A stretch of DNA of 64,000 nucleotides from Amphiduros pacificus (lineage: Eukaryota > Annelida > Polychaeta > Phyllodocida > Hesionidae): the NCBI GenBank assembly GCA_949316495.1, contig OX439002.1, forward strand, positions 7,843,501 to 7,907,500, given 5' to 3'. The notes below the pieces were generated by a model. It saw only the letters and a list, made by a program, of their open reading frames with translations, was not told the origin of the DNA and ran no database searches. A program made the position numbers and the translations under genes. Every line of letters starts with the position of its first letter. Within the stretch, counting starts at the first letter, position 1. Positions 7,879-17,173 of this stretch are shown here, one piece after another.

Positions 7879-9396
7879 ATGTGCAGTCAAGATTTGAGTT
7901 TTTGTTCCATGGCTAAGGTACTGGAGGATCAAATATTCCTGCTCAATGCCATTCGACTGCATGGACAGATGCTCCATATACAGGATATGCTGAAATCTCA
8001 CTCTCTGTCCAACCTATTCCTTTCTGCAACAGAGTTAGAAAGTGTTTATAAAAAAATGACAGACTATCTCATGTCACTCGGGACCAATCATAAAAAAGTA
8101 GAAATATATACTGTCTTGATGAGAGCAATTTGCAATTGTCATACTCTATTGGGTGTAATTCATGGTGCTGAGTCAGAAGAGTGGCGACACAACACAGTGC
8201 ATACAGTACAAGACATGGACAAATGCATCTCATCCCTCTTTGCAGGGTGGACAACTCTGCCCATGATCACAATTCGGGCAAAAATATCCTCTATCTTGAG
8301 CTTCCTCACCACGTATGGAAGTTTACATGTCCTTCCAGATGGCATACATTCAACTCATGTGGACTGTGTGTTCTGTCGCTTTGACAGGTCACTTGAAGTC
8401 TGGAGCACAATACCAGATGATCACACAATATGTCATCATTATGTGATGGAGAAAGAGAATGAACAATTGCAGCAACAATTTGATCAATATACCAGTTTAC
8501 ATGACATTGTTTTGGATGAGCATGGATCAGATACAGATATTTCTATTTGTGCCCGTGTGCGTGTCAGAGAGGAGAAGCGCAAAGTGATACAGTTGAGAAA
8601 TGTCCTCCTGGACATAGAGAACAGATTCAAAAATCAGCGAGCCAAAATGAGATATATGTCAAGTTTAAAGGTGGTTTCTCCTTTCTTGTACAAGATAGCA
8701 GCCCTGTTGCTGATTTTCCTCAACCAAAGATCAGAGCATGAGCGTGTGTTTGCTACACCTTCTTCTGAACCACACATTGTCTTTTCATGGAGCAGTGGTG
8801 ACTCATTACAGCAAAGCAACTACAAAGCTTGTCGAAACAGACTTGCCACCACCATCAAGAATATCACCATGTCAAAGACCAATATGAGAGCCATACTGGA
8901 GAGGTTTGAAGAAATCGTATTAGACCCAATCTCCCTTTTTTGTAATACCAACCGACTACTGCGTGTCTCTATTTTAGCGAAGCGGTTTCTTTTGGCCTTA
9001 GGTCAAACACCAGAAAAAATCTTGGATGATAACTTGCATAGAAGTGGCTTGACACCAGTCATGGTTCTGGAAGAAAGTTTCCAGTCATTGTGGGACCAAA
9101 TGTTTGCAGTGCTTGTTATAGTTGAAGCATACAACACTTGGCTTGCCTCGGTGGATTTACATAGTTGGACGATAAAGTATCAGAGAGGAGATGTACCAAG
9201 TGATAAAGGAAAGATGTTGATTTTCCTATATGATCATCCAGGCAAAATTGGTTTTTGCATGGATGCTTATGAGAAAGTGGTGATGACATATCATCAGGCC
9301 ATAGACATGTGCCTGCTACATCTACAATGTCTACACAACAAGGGACTTTGTCACTACAACCATGCGGTGAGGAGAATTCTCAAACAACCGAGCTGA
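7879..9396 (+). CDS. Possible terminase subunit of UL28 type, 505 aa (tentative)
   Basis: Mostly helical protein. Residues 163-187 form C-x2-C-x18-C-x-H, the same ligand order as the conserved zinc finger of herpesvirus UL28 (terminase subunit TRM1), and it lies in the N-terminal third as in UL28. UL28 proteins are longer (about 780 aa in HSV-1), and outside the finger I cannot point to more conserved motifs, so this is a hypothesis. If right, it would help cleave and package viral DNA. Other possibility: an unrelated zinc-binding tegument protein. Confidence 0.35.
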   Translation: MCSQDLSFCSMAKVLEDQIFLLNAIRLHGQMLHIQDMLKSHSLSNLFLSATELESVYKKMTDYLMSLGTNHKKVEIYTVLMRAICNCHTLLGVIHGAESEEWRHNTVHTVQDMDKCISSLFAGWTTLPMITIRAKISSILSFLTTYGSLHVLPDGIHSTHVDCVFCRFDRSLEVWSTIPDDHTICHHYVMEKENEQLQQQFDQYTSLHDIVLDEHGSDTDISICARVRVREEKRKVIQLRNVLLDIENRFKNQRAKMRYMSSLKVVSPFLYKIAALLLIFLNQRSEHERVFATPSSEPHIVFSWSSGDSLQQSNYKACRNRLATTIKNITMSKTNMRAILERFEEIVLDPISLFCNTNRLLRVSILAKRFLLALGQTPEKILDDNLHRSGLTPVMVLEESFQSLWDQMFAVLVIVEAYNTWLASVDLHSWTIKYQRGDVPSDKGKMLIFLYDHPGKIGFCMDAYEKVVMTYHQAIDMCLLHLQCLHNKGLCHYNHAVRRILKQPS

Positions 9397-9575
9397 AATA
9401 TATACCAGGATTTTTAGAAGAGTGTGGTGTTCAAGAGTCTATTCAAATCACCAATGAAGAGGAAAAAAACCATCTTGATGTCACAGACATTTCAAGACTC
9501 ACAACTAGCTGGATTCACATGGTCATGTTGCATGTTTTTGCCAAAAACAAAGAGAGTGACAAATTGATTGTCTGA
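9327..9575 (+). CDS. Small hypothetical protein, 82 aa
   Basis: ATG at 9327, overlapping the end of the previous gene by 70 bases in another frame, and followed directly by AATAAA at 9575-9580, whose first A is the last base of the stop codon. It fills a gap otherwise without a gene. The C-terminus has an acidic stretch and a short hydrophobic helix (SWIHMVMLHVF). May be real; a chance frame is not excluded. Confidence 0.4.
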   Translation: MSTQQGTLSLQPCGEENSQTTELKYIPGFLEECGVQESIQITNEEEKNHLDVTDISRLTTSWIHMVMLHVFAKNKESDKLIV

Positions 9576-9608
9576 ATAAAATCACTGAATCACACACTAC
9601 TTTTGGTG

Positions 9609-11195
9609 TTATTGTTTTATACATTTATTTTTGATTGACCTGATACAAGTCATGTGGCAACTCATGGTATTATGTTCCCATTGAGAGTTCTCACATGTGA
9701 TCCATCCTCCGTGCCACGGGATGTTAGGTTCAGATTCATTGACCAACAGTGCCTGTTTATGACAGATAATGGGTCGGAAAATATCTGGACAGTTAAGTCT
9801 GAGTGTCATGTTCCACATCATGTTTGCTCTACCAGAGGTCAACACTCTACTGACAGAGAATAATGTTGTTCCTTCCCCAAGCGAAAAACTAGTTTGTGGT
9901 ATGAGAACAGAAAGTTTAGCCCCCATCTCTCTATGAATGGTATACTTATCGTGGTCAATGTCTTGTTTCTCTTGGATGAAACACATACATACCATATTTT
10001 CATTATAATCATGCCACAAGAGCATATTCAGTCTCTGTGGTTCCTTGTCAAAATATGGGGTGGGGGTAACAACCACATCTGCGCCTCCCTTGACTGAACA
10101 TGTATCAGAAATAATCAACTGCTCTAAGGTTGCTCTTTTGATCATGGCATTCATTATACTGTGTGACTTGCCGTCATGTGTGAAAGCCATACATGGCCAA
10201 GATGTTTCCATGACCATCCTACATCTTGTTGATTCAATCTCCCAAAGCCTCTTGTAAAACAAGTCCAATATTGCCATTCTACATGCGACCATGTCGGTCA
10301 TATTCCGATTCACATCGTTCATGATTGGAAATACAAGTCCTTTGTGCAAGGTGATTGGTGACCGCAGTCCACTACTCTCATTTACACACAGATAATCAAT
10401 CAAATGCCAGAACCATGAATGGCCTTTGTCCACTTCCATGAACGGTTGTTGCCAGTCCAAGATCTTTTCTGCCACAGAGATGTCTTTATGCCAATCAGAA
10501 ATACAAAGATCACTTTGTTGGTATTTCAGTTTACCAACATGTTGCACACTTTTCTGTGAGAATCTGTTGGATAATAGAAGCAGCATGTAGATGGGACAGT
10601 CGACCACACCCTTCAACCATATAGGGAGGTTATACCTTGGAGGGCAATGTGATTCAATCCAGTATTCAAAGAGGGATATCTCCTGTTGGGCTTCAAGGGA
10701 AAGAGTGTGCTTTTCTGGTGGGCATGTCTGTTGTGTTGCACAAATATTTCTCCCTAACCTCTTTAGTGTTATATGACAATGACTGGAAGGCTGGTTGAAT
10801 ACTTGGCACGAAATTTTACCTTGACATTTATCGCGCAATCTGGCTCTCTGTGAATGAATCCATTCATAAGAGAGCATTATAGACAAGATGGGTACTCTCT
10901 GCCAATCTTGTGTTACCTGCACGATGATATATTGAGAGACAGTGTCAATCGGCTGGCCAAACTTTGCTTGAACTTCATAGGAAGATTCTTTTGTGAGAGG
11001 AATGGCAGGAAAACATAGTTCTGGATGAATGTCCTCTTTGTCTTCCAAATTGACCACCCTGGCTGTAACTGTCAGTGGTGGAAAGAGGATGACATTGCTG
11101 TCAAAATTCAGCTCAAAGTGAAATCCATATAGTCTGTCCTTAGCATCAAAGTGATTTGTCATATTTATCTGTTTGTGCTGGATCAAATTAGACAT
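9609..11195 (-). CDS. Hypothetical protein, 528 aa
   Basis: The open frame begins at a TTG at 11222; the first ATG is at 11195 (MSNLIQHK). No signal peptide or membrane segment; many Cys, His and Trp, with a mixed beta pattern. It is convergent with the small plus-strand gene ending at 9575. No family recognised. Its size and lack of membrane parts fit a structural or tegument protein, which is inference only. Confidence 0.75.
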   Translation of the reverse strand: MSNLIQHKQINMTNHFDAKDRLYGFHFELNFDSNVILFPPLTVTARVVNLEDKEDIHPELCFPAIPLTKESSYEVQAKFGQPIDTVSQYIIVQVTQDWQRVPILSIMLSYEWIHSQRARLRDKCQGKISCQVFNQPSSHCHITLKRLGRNICATQQTCPPEKHTLSLEAQQEISLFEYWIESHCPPRYNLPIWLKGVVDCPIYMLLLLSNRFSQKSVQHVGKLKYQQSDLCISDWHKDISVAEKILDWQQPFMEVDKGHSWFWHLIDYLCVNESSGLRSPITLHKGLVFPIMNDVNRNMTDMVACRMAILDLFYKRLWEIESTRCRMVMETSWPCMAFTHDGKSHSIMNAMIKRATLEQLIISDTCSVKGGADVVVTPTPYFDKEPQRLNMLLWHDYNENMVCMCFIQEKQDIDHDKYTIHREMGAKLSVLIPQTSFSLGEGTTLFSVSRVLTSGRANMMWNMTLRLNCPDIFRPIICHKQALLVNESEPNIPWHGGWITCENSQWEHNTMSCHMTCIRSIKNKCIKQ

Positions 11196-11393
11196 GATAC
11201 CTACAGTGGCTTTGAAAGACAATAATACCCCTTGTGAACAGATACGTTATGGGCAGTGTTGTAAGAGAAGCAAAAAGATGTGGCTTTTTATTGTGGTTCC
11301 ATATATAATGCAGGAGGAGAAGAACAAGAGACGAAGCAGAAAGAAACCAACAATGGTTTAACATCAGGTGCTGTTCAAATGGTAGAGAGATGA

Positions 11394-12182
11394 TCATGCA
11401 TGTTTCTTGACATGCACAACACCATCAATGTAGAGTTGACTTTCTGGATGTATGTTCTGTGGTATGGGTTCAAATCCTATGATCCAATTATAAGGGTAGG
11501 ACAACATGTGTCTCATCACAGGAACGTTGTTCATGTGGTCGACTATGGAAGGTCCACTGATCATGCTGAAAGTCCCCTCTTGATGATCCCTGTACAATCG
11601 ATGATACCACACTGCAGTAGAGTTTTGTGAAAGGGCATACTCGCCAACACAACTAAACCTGTCTGTTCTCGGTGCACTTTCACTGCACTTGAAGAAGTTG
11701 AGAAATCTCTTGCTACCTTTTGATCGATATATGGTATGTCCCTCATAGTCTGTGACATCAAAGCAGGTCTCATCTAATTCGAGGTCAGAACACCTACTCA
11801 CATGATCACCATTCGGCATACTACATTCTACCCTTCCATCATATTTAGAATTGCTCAAAATGGCAATGTTCACAGTTGATATGAGAATGCACAAGCACAT
11901 CATGATGAGTGAGGTATTACCTCCTACTATTCTCCAGTTTGCACCAATGCTAGATCTCGAATGTGTAACATTATTTTTTTCCTGGTTTCTACTGTTGGTG
12001 CGATTGCAAGCTTCTGTAATGGTGGGAGGATCTCCGTGAGGTGTTCTGACATTGTGGGCCCTCCACTTGTACTTGTGGCTGGGATGGGGATGGAGTGGAA
12101 AAGAGAAAGACGGCAAGGATGAATCTTTGCTCCTGTCATGTTCTTTCTCATGCAGTGTATCCAAGAGTTTTTCTCCGTCCAT
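11394..12182 (-). CDS. Type II membrane protein, 262 aa
   Basis: ATG at 12182. A charged N-terminal tail of about 85 residues rich in Ser, Pro and His is followed by one membrane segment (about 90-110, SLIMMCLCILISTVNIAIL) and a Cys-containing ectodomain of about 150 residues with an N-glycosylation site (NST). This is the layout of a type II envelope protein. Its first 85 codons overlap the end of the gene at 11927-12340 in another frame. No homologue recognised. Confidence 0.65.
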   Translation of the reverse strand: MDGEKLLDTLHEKEHDRSKDSSLPSFSFPLHPHPSHKYKWRAHNVRTPHGDPPTITEACNRTNSRNQEKNNVTHSRSSIGANWRIVGGNTSLIMMCLCILISTVNIAILSNSKYDGRVECSMPNGDHVSRCSDLELDETCFDVTDYEGHTIYRSKGSKRFLNFFKCSESAPRTDRFSCVGEYALSQNSTAVWYHRLYRDHQEGTFSMISGPSIVDHMNNVPVMRHMLSYPYNWIIGFEPIPQNIHPESQLYIDGVVHVKKHA

Positions 12183-12340
12183 GTGTAGTTCTTACTCAAC
12201 TTGTTAACTTGGAATACCCCATTTGTTGTAAATACGAAAGGATGGGGAGATGGAGCGTAAAGTCTATTATTTGGAATTTGCCTCACCAACGTGATTACAC
12301 AAAATACAAGTGCTCCAAGAGTTAATATCACCTTCATCAT
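11927..12340 (-). CDS. Small secreted or membrane-anchored protein, 137 aa, overlapping the next gene
   Basis: ATG-ATG start followed by a hydrophobic leader (VILTLGALVFCVITLV) that looks like a signal peptide or anchor, then N-glycosylation sites NYT and NMT. The last 85 codons overlap the type II membrane protein gene (11394-12182) in a different frame of the same strand. Both frames start with ATG and both have sensible topology, so I list both. One of the two could be a chance frame. Confidence 0.5.
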   Translation of the reverse strand: MMKVILTLGALVFCVITLVRQIPNNRLYAPSPHPFVFTTNGVFQVNKLSKNYTWTEKNSWIHCMRKNMTGAKIHPCRLSLFHSIPIPATSTSGGPTMSEHLTEILPPLQKLAIAPTVETRKKIMLHIRDLALVQTGE

Positions 12341-12422
12341 AGCAGTAACAAATTGTTCGCATGTAAAGTCACTAATGTTATGTTTGGGAGTCTAATCTAC
12401 TTTGAATTGAAAGTGTGCAAAG

Positions 12423-13058
12423 ATGAAGAGGAAACACTCTGAAGAAAATGACAACATAGAAATTCCCATCCCATACAAGAGGAGGAGATGCGAGGCTGTA
12501 ACACCACTTTCAAATAAGATTGACCTGACTCACATTTGCATGTTGTTTAAGCATATCTTTGAAAACAGATCTTTTTGCATAACAATAGAAGACGGGCAAG
12601 CAGTGAATAGAAATTCATGTCAGCAATGTGCAAAGAAGAAACTGCATGCAGTTGAGCAACACCACAACACCATAAAGACAATCATCAAACATTATGAAGA
12701 GGCAACAGGCAATCGTCATGCTTGCTACAAGCTTGATGTCATGCTTCAAGATCTATTTGAAGTGTGTGGTGCAGAAGGTATTGAAATGCAATGTGATGAT
12801 GACACAATAGAAATCAAGGCAAATGGACTATCACATGTGTCTTGGTTTGTCCTTGAGATCTTAGCAAAAGACGGACCCATGAATGATGTGAATATTGACC
12901 TAATGGATGGCACCTTTTCGATGGTTTGCAAAACAAAAAAAGCTCACGAGAAAGGGGTAAAGTTCAACACGGTGCTGAGAGAGACTCTATCAGAAATCAA
13001 GAGGAACATACTACACAAGAGTAAACAATGTCTTTTGTCAAGTTTAATAAAAGAATAA
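12423..13058 (+). CDS. Nuclear-type hypothetical protein, 211 aa
   Basis: ATG start. The N-terminus has KRKH at 2-5 and KRRR at 19-22, a bipartite-like nuclear signal. The body carries scattered Cys and His (SCQQC, HACY) and mixed helix and strand; no known domain. The polyA signal AATAAA at 13046-13051 overlaps its last codons. It faces the 1331-aa RING protein gene convergently. Confidence 0.7.
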   Translation: MKRKHSEENDNIEIPIPYKRRRCEAVTPLSNKIDLTHICMLFKHIFENRSFCITIEDGQAVNRNSCQQCAKKKLHAVEQHHNTIKTIIKHYEEATGNRHACYKLDVMLQDLFEVCGAEGIEMQCDDDTIEIKANGLSHVSWFVLEILAKDGPMNDVNIDLMDGTFSMVCKTKKAHEKGVKFNTVLRETLSEIKRNILHKSKQCLLSSLIKE

Positions 13059-13088
13059 CACACTACATGTTATGAATATGCATTTATT
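13046..13088. terminator. Convergent polyadenylation signals
   Basis: AATAAA at 13046-13051 (plus strand, inside the last codons of the upstream gene) and TTTATT at 13083-13088 (minus strand signal for the RING gene ending at 13096). Confidence 0.55.
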
Positions 13089-13095
13089 TTGTCTC

Positions 13096-16000
13096 TCAAC
13101 AACATATTTCAGCCTGACTCATCATATTCTGAATGTCATGTGGCATCAGCTTAACTGGATGGTGGAGGAACATTTTCTTATACAATTTCTGTTCACTTTG
13201 AAACTTTGAAGCAGTATCCTCACACATGGCACCCTTATTCCTGATCATTTTGTCCTCGCCCGTTTCTTTCAAAAGGAAGGCATCTTTCCCTTTCTTCATT
13301 CCTTCATACACCAAGGAGGGAAAATACCTTGCTATTGGATCTTCTTCCCAGAAGACATTTTTACGTTTCATATTGATCAAAGTGTCAGTGTTTAGTTCGG
13401 AAATCTGTTCATCCTCGGCCGATTTAGCCAGCTGTGAAGAAATCTCATTTATGTTGGCGAGAATCACATTCTTCTCCACTTCATTGTATACATCTGCCAT
13501 GCAAGTGGGACATTTGATTGTTTTGATGGAACAGTCTAGTGCTTGCACTTGGATGTGTCTTCTCAAACATTCCCTGTGGAATAAATGCATACCATTTGCA
13601 GCAACACCATGCCTCGTCCCACTCTTGTTGTCTATATGAGTTGACACAAACTCCCAATATTTTTTCATGTGAGTGCTGCTCTTCTCTAAAACTATGTTGT
13701 CATCTAAACCTGTTTCAATCCTGAACTCTCTCTCAAGCTCCTTATAGAGACAGTTCAGACCTTCCAGTGGTCTTGTAGAAAATGGTTCCAAGCATATGGA
13801 GCACAGCTCCTCTCTCACTTGATTGACTTCTTTATCGTACAAGTCACGTTCTTCATCTCCCATTTCGACAATATTTGGTTCATCATAACATCTTGTTTTT
13901 TCCATTTTCTTTTTATCAATCACCAACTCTTTCAAAGACACAGTGCCGTGATATGGCATCAAACTCATGCATTCCTTGGTTGTTGATGGATGTGCTTTTG
14001 TATCAATATTCAAAGTTAGAGATGGGGATTGATCAACAAGCATGACACTACAGTCAGAAAGGATGAGACTCTGACCCATGGACTCGAGTGGTCTTTGAAC
14101 ATTCAAGTACTGGATGAATTGTTCACACAACAGGTGGTTTGATTGGCCATTCTTGTAGGAATGTTTGATGTCTATTTTAACAGGAGTCATGCTTGGGTCT
14201 CCCAGTCTTGAGAATCTCACACAGAAACAAGAATTCAAGTTACCATCCTGGTTCATTGAATTTAAGAATTGAAATGCATTGAGGAAGACTTGCCAAATAT
14301 ATTGTCTCAACGTGCGCGAGTCATTTGGAACTCGCACCATTGCTCTGGATAATGCTTTTCTAGTCACATGATAACCACTCTCTGATAGAGCAAACATGAC
14401 ATTTAACACATTAAGGAGTACTCTCTCAATCTTCTGTTTGTTGAAACACCATTCCTCTTGCAAAACAACCCTTTTCTTGATGACAAGCACAACATAAAAC
14501 AGTAGATCAGTGAAATCATTCAAATTGACTGATATAATCTTTGGGTCAACCAAGCCAAGGGAATTGAGTTTTTCTGATGATGAGCCTTTTCCCACAGCTA
14601 TGATTTCATTGCCAGGAAAGAATCTTTGCTTTCCAAGGAACCTTTTTATTTCATCCAATTTAACGTGTCTGGGATCAATCTGATTTTTGTCAAGCCACGG
14701 AGAAGCACAAAGGATTTCACGAAACTGATGAACAGATGGTATGATATCAGTCATTGCCTCACGCCTCTTTACAACTTTGGCAAGTGATACGTTTTGAGAA
14801 TCCTCATAATCAAAATGCAATGATCTTTTTCTGCTGATGGGATGTTTTCTGTTTTCCCCATCTCTATCTTCAGCTAGGCCACCCATATCAAAATCACTAG
14901 GCACAACCTCTTCACAAGAATTACCCCGAAAGACTTTGATGGGTATTTTTTTCTCATCCTCATCTTCCCCGTTGTTATTGCCTTTGTCAGTCACAGACTT
15001 TCTCTTTCTTCCAGCTTTCATCACTTCACTGGGATCTAATCCACCTTCCCTTAGCTTCTCAATGTAAGGTCCCATGACCATTTCCGTAGATCTTTCAGAA
15101 TTGTGTGCCTTAAGAGAGGCAAGAGCCAGAATTATTTTTGTGAATGTAGATTTCCTGTTTGATTCGTTATCTGATATGTTTTGGAGAGATGCAAGTGGGG
15201 ACAGTGACCCATAGTTGTAGCCTGACCTCTGTATCTCTTTCTTCCAATCACCTGTTAAGAGGTCTCCGATGAGAGCCCCTTTGGATTTAGCCTCTCTGAC
15301 TTTGTCGTGCGTATCGTTCACTGTCTTGAGAATCTGTCTCTGCTTTTCTAGAGCCTTGACCCAACCAGTAATGTGGTTGATAAAGACATCCTCTGACAAC
15401 AACATAGCCTCTGTTGTCTTCACAAATCTTTCAATGACGTCTAACTTCTTTCTTTCATGCTCCATTTGGTGTGACAAGTGCTCCTCTATTTTAACATCTT
15501 TGGTGTTGGCCACTTGTTCACCATGATTTAAAATTTTTGCATTTACAGCTTTTGTGCACGCAGCATATAAGGAGTGAACCTGAGCAACAGCTGTCACCAA
15601 CTGCTGGTTAATTGTCATGAACTGTGAAATGAGATCACCCAGATTTGAAATTGATGCCAGAGAGTTTTCGTCAAAAACACCATATAGGCGATTACTTTTC
15701 AACCAGTCTTCTAAACTTTCTAATTTTATGCCAGCAGTCAATGTAGATCCTCCCTGTAGACTGTTAATCAAGTTTTCATCTTGTCCCGAAAGACCATGCT
15801 CTTTCCGTACATGATTCAATTTGTCTTGTTCTGATCTGAACCTCTTGGAGCACATGAGTGAAATATCTTTGCTGTCTCGAAGCTCACATCCAAATGGATA
15901 GCCAATGATTGCATGCTTGTCAAACATACTATAATTGTTGTCATGTTCATGCATATCATGGATCATCTCCTCTGCCAACTGCTCACACGATGCAAGAGAA

Positions 16001-17091
16001 CGAGAAAAGTATCTTCCAAGATTTGAATCAGTAAACTTTATATTAGAAAAGTCCATGTCCAAACTGAACGAGAACAGCCAGTGTTTTGTAGCTGACACTT
16101 CCATGTCTTGATTAGTCTCTGTGATGTGTCTCAAAAGCATGACCACATTTTTCCTTCTCAAGCCATCTCCAACTTGTACTTTGAGTCGTTCCTTCAATTC
16201 CCTGATCATGTTTCTCAAACTCATATACCCTCCTCTGGCATCCATGATTTCATCCATCATAGATATTATGTTACCTGGCACCCTGAGAAAGCCACAAACC
16301 TTTGCATTTGAGATTTGAGGATAAGATCTTATTCTCTCAATGGTATAACCATATTCTCGCTGCAAGCATGCTTTGGACAGTCGCATTATAGCATTGATCT
16401 CTAATGGCTTGTATGTGTCCACCACAAAATGGGGGCGGAGATTTTTGAAGTTGTCCAACATCACGCTAACCATATTATAGTAATCAGGCCTTGAAATGAT
16501 GAATTGTCCAAGAACATTTCCATCCATTCTGAACATGCTATCGGCTTGTGCCATGGAAAGAAATGTTCCCCATTCTGAGGTGTTGTCCGAATCCAAACAT
16601 TCAAGTGGATCAGGCAGATCATCACAACTGGCGATGACTTCTGGATAGTCTTTGAGAGAATACACATTGATCCATATCCCATCCCTTCTAAACCGTTCCC
16701 ATATTTGAGATAGAACCAATCTCACTGCATCACAAGATGATAGTTCAACGGCGGCATTTTTGTCATCTGATACAATTGTCTTTAACATGCCAAAGGGATG
16801 TGCATGAAGAAGGTGTATGGCAATACCTGACTTCCTGTAGTCATCGATGAGATAGCTGACCAAGGACTCAACATCAACAATGTTGTCCATCTTCTCATCT
16901 ACCTTGTTGGATGAAAGAGTGGATATACACGTTTTTTCGAGCTGGGTTTTGTTAGGGAACAATGTCCCTCTAATGAATTGGGGTCCATTTGAATATCCTG
17001 GAAAGACTGCCTCCTGAGACCTCAATGTTCTATTTGTTGAATCAAAATGGGTTGTTCTTTTCCTTCTAAGGGCTTGATTTGACATGTGCAT
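13096..17091 (-). CDS. Large protein with C-terminal RING finger, 1331 aa
   Basis: The longest gene in the window. Near residue 1097 CSICLEPF opens a RING-type zinc finger that closes with HLFHREC and CPTCMADV near 1195; the first loop is unusually long (about 75 residues). This predicts E3 ubiquitin ligase activity. The middle (about 700-780) is acidic and basic in turn, with RKRKS and SRKRS nuclear-type signals; a coiled-coil stretch lies around 520-620. N-terminal domains are not recognised. Large RING proteins are typical of malacoherpesviruses. It could be a nuclear regulator or a tegument protein. Confidence 0.8.
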   Translation of the reverse strand: MHMSNQALRRKRTTHFDSTNRTLRSQEAVFPGYSNGPQFIRGTLFPNKTQLEKTCISTLSSNKVDEKMDNIVDVESLVSYLIDDYRKSGIAIHLLHAHPFGMLKTIVSDDKNAAVELSSCDAVRLVLSQIWERFRRDGIWINVYSLKDYPEVIASCDDLPDPLECLDSDNTSEWGTFLSMAQADSMFRMDGNVLGQFIISRPDYYNMVSVMLDNFKNLRPHFVVDTYKPLEINAIMRLSKACLQREYGYTIERIRSYPQISNAKVCGFLRVPGNIISMMDEIMDARGGYMSLRNMIRELKERLKVQVGDGLRRKNVVMLLRHITETNQDMEVSATKHWLFSFSLDMDFSNIKFTDSNLGRYFSRSLASCEQLAEEMIHDMHEHDNNYSMFDKHAIIGYPFGCELRDSKDISLMCSKRFRSEQDKLNHVRKEHGLSGQDENLINSLQGGSTLTAGIKLESLEDWLKSNRLYGVFDENSLASISNLGDLISQFMTINQQLVTAVAQVHSLYAACTKAVNAKILNHGEQVANTKDVKIEEHLSHQMEHERKKLDVIERFVKTTEAMLLSEDVFINHITGWVKALEKQRQILKTVNDTHDKVREAKSKGALIGDLLTGDWKKEIQRSGYNYGSLSPLASLQNISDNESNRKSTFTKIILALASLKAHNSERSTEMVMGPYIEKLREGGLDPSEVMKAGRKRKSVTDKGNNNGEDEDEKKIPIKVFRGNSCEEVVPSDFDMGGLAEDRDGENRKHPISRKRSLHFDYEDSQNVSLAKVVKRREAMTDIIPSVHQFREILCASPWLDKNQIDPRHVKLDEIKRFLGKQRFFPGNEIIAVGKGSSSEKLNSLGLVDPKIISVNLNDFTDLLFYVVLVIKKRVVLQEEWCFNKQKIERVLLNVLNVMFALSESGYHVTRKALSRAMVRVPNDSRTLRQYIWQVFLNAFQFLNSMNQDGNLNSCFCVRFSRLGDPSMTPVKIDIKHSYKNGQSNHLLCEQFIQYLNVQRPLESMGQSLILSDCSVMLVDQSPSLTLNIDTKAHPSTTKECMSLMPYHGTVSLKELVIDKKKMEKTRCYDEPNIVEMGDEERDLYDKEVNQVREELCSICLEPFSTRPLEGLNCLYKELEREFRIETGLDDNIVLEKSSTHMKKYWEFVSTHIDNKSGTRHGVAANGMHLFHRECLRRHIQVQALDCSIKTIKCPTCMADVYNEVEKNVILANINEISSQLAKSAEDEQISELNTDTLINMKRKNVFWEEDPIARYFPSLVYEGMKKGKDAFLLKETGEDKMIRNKGAMCEDTASKFQSEQKLYKKMFLHHPVKLMPHDIQNMMSQAEICC

Positions 17092-17173
17092 ATTTTAGAG
17101 TTTGTCTAAATGTTAGGATCTCACACCATTTATACCAATTTGTATTTGTGTAAAATATAAAGGACGACTTGAA

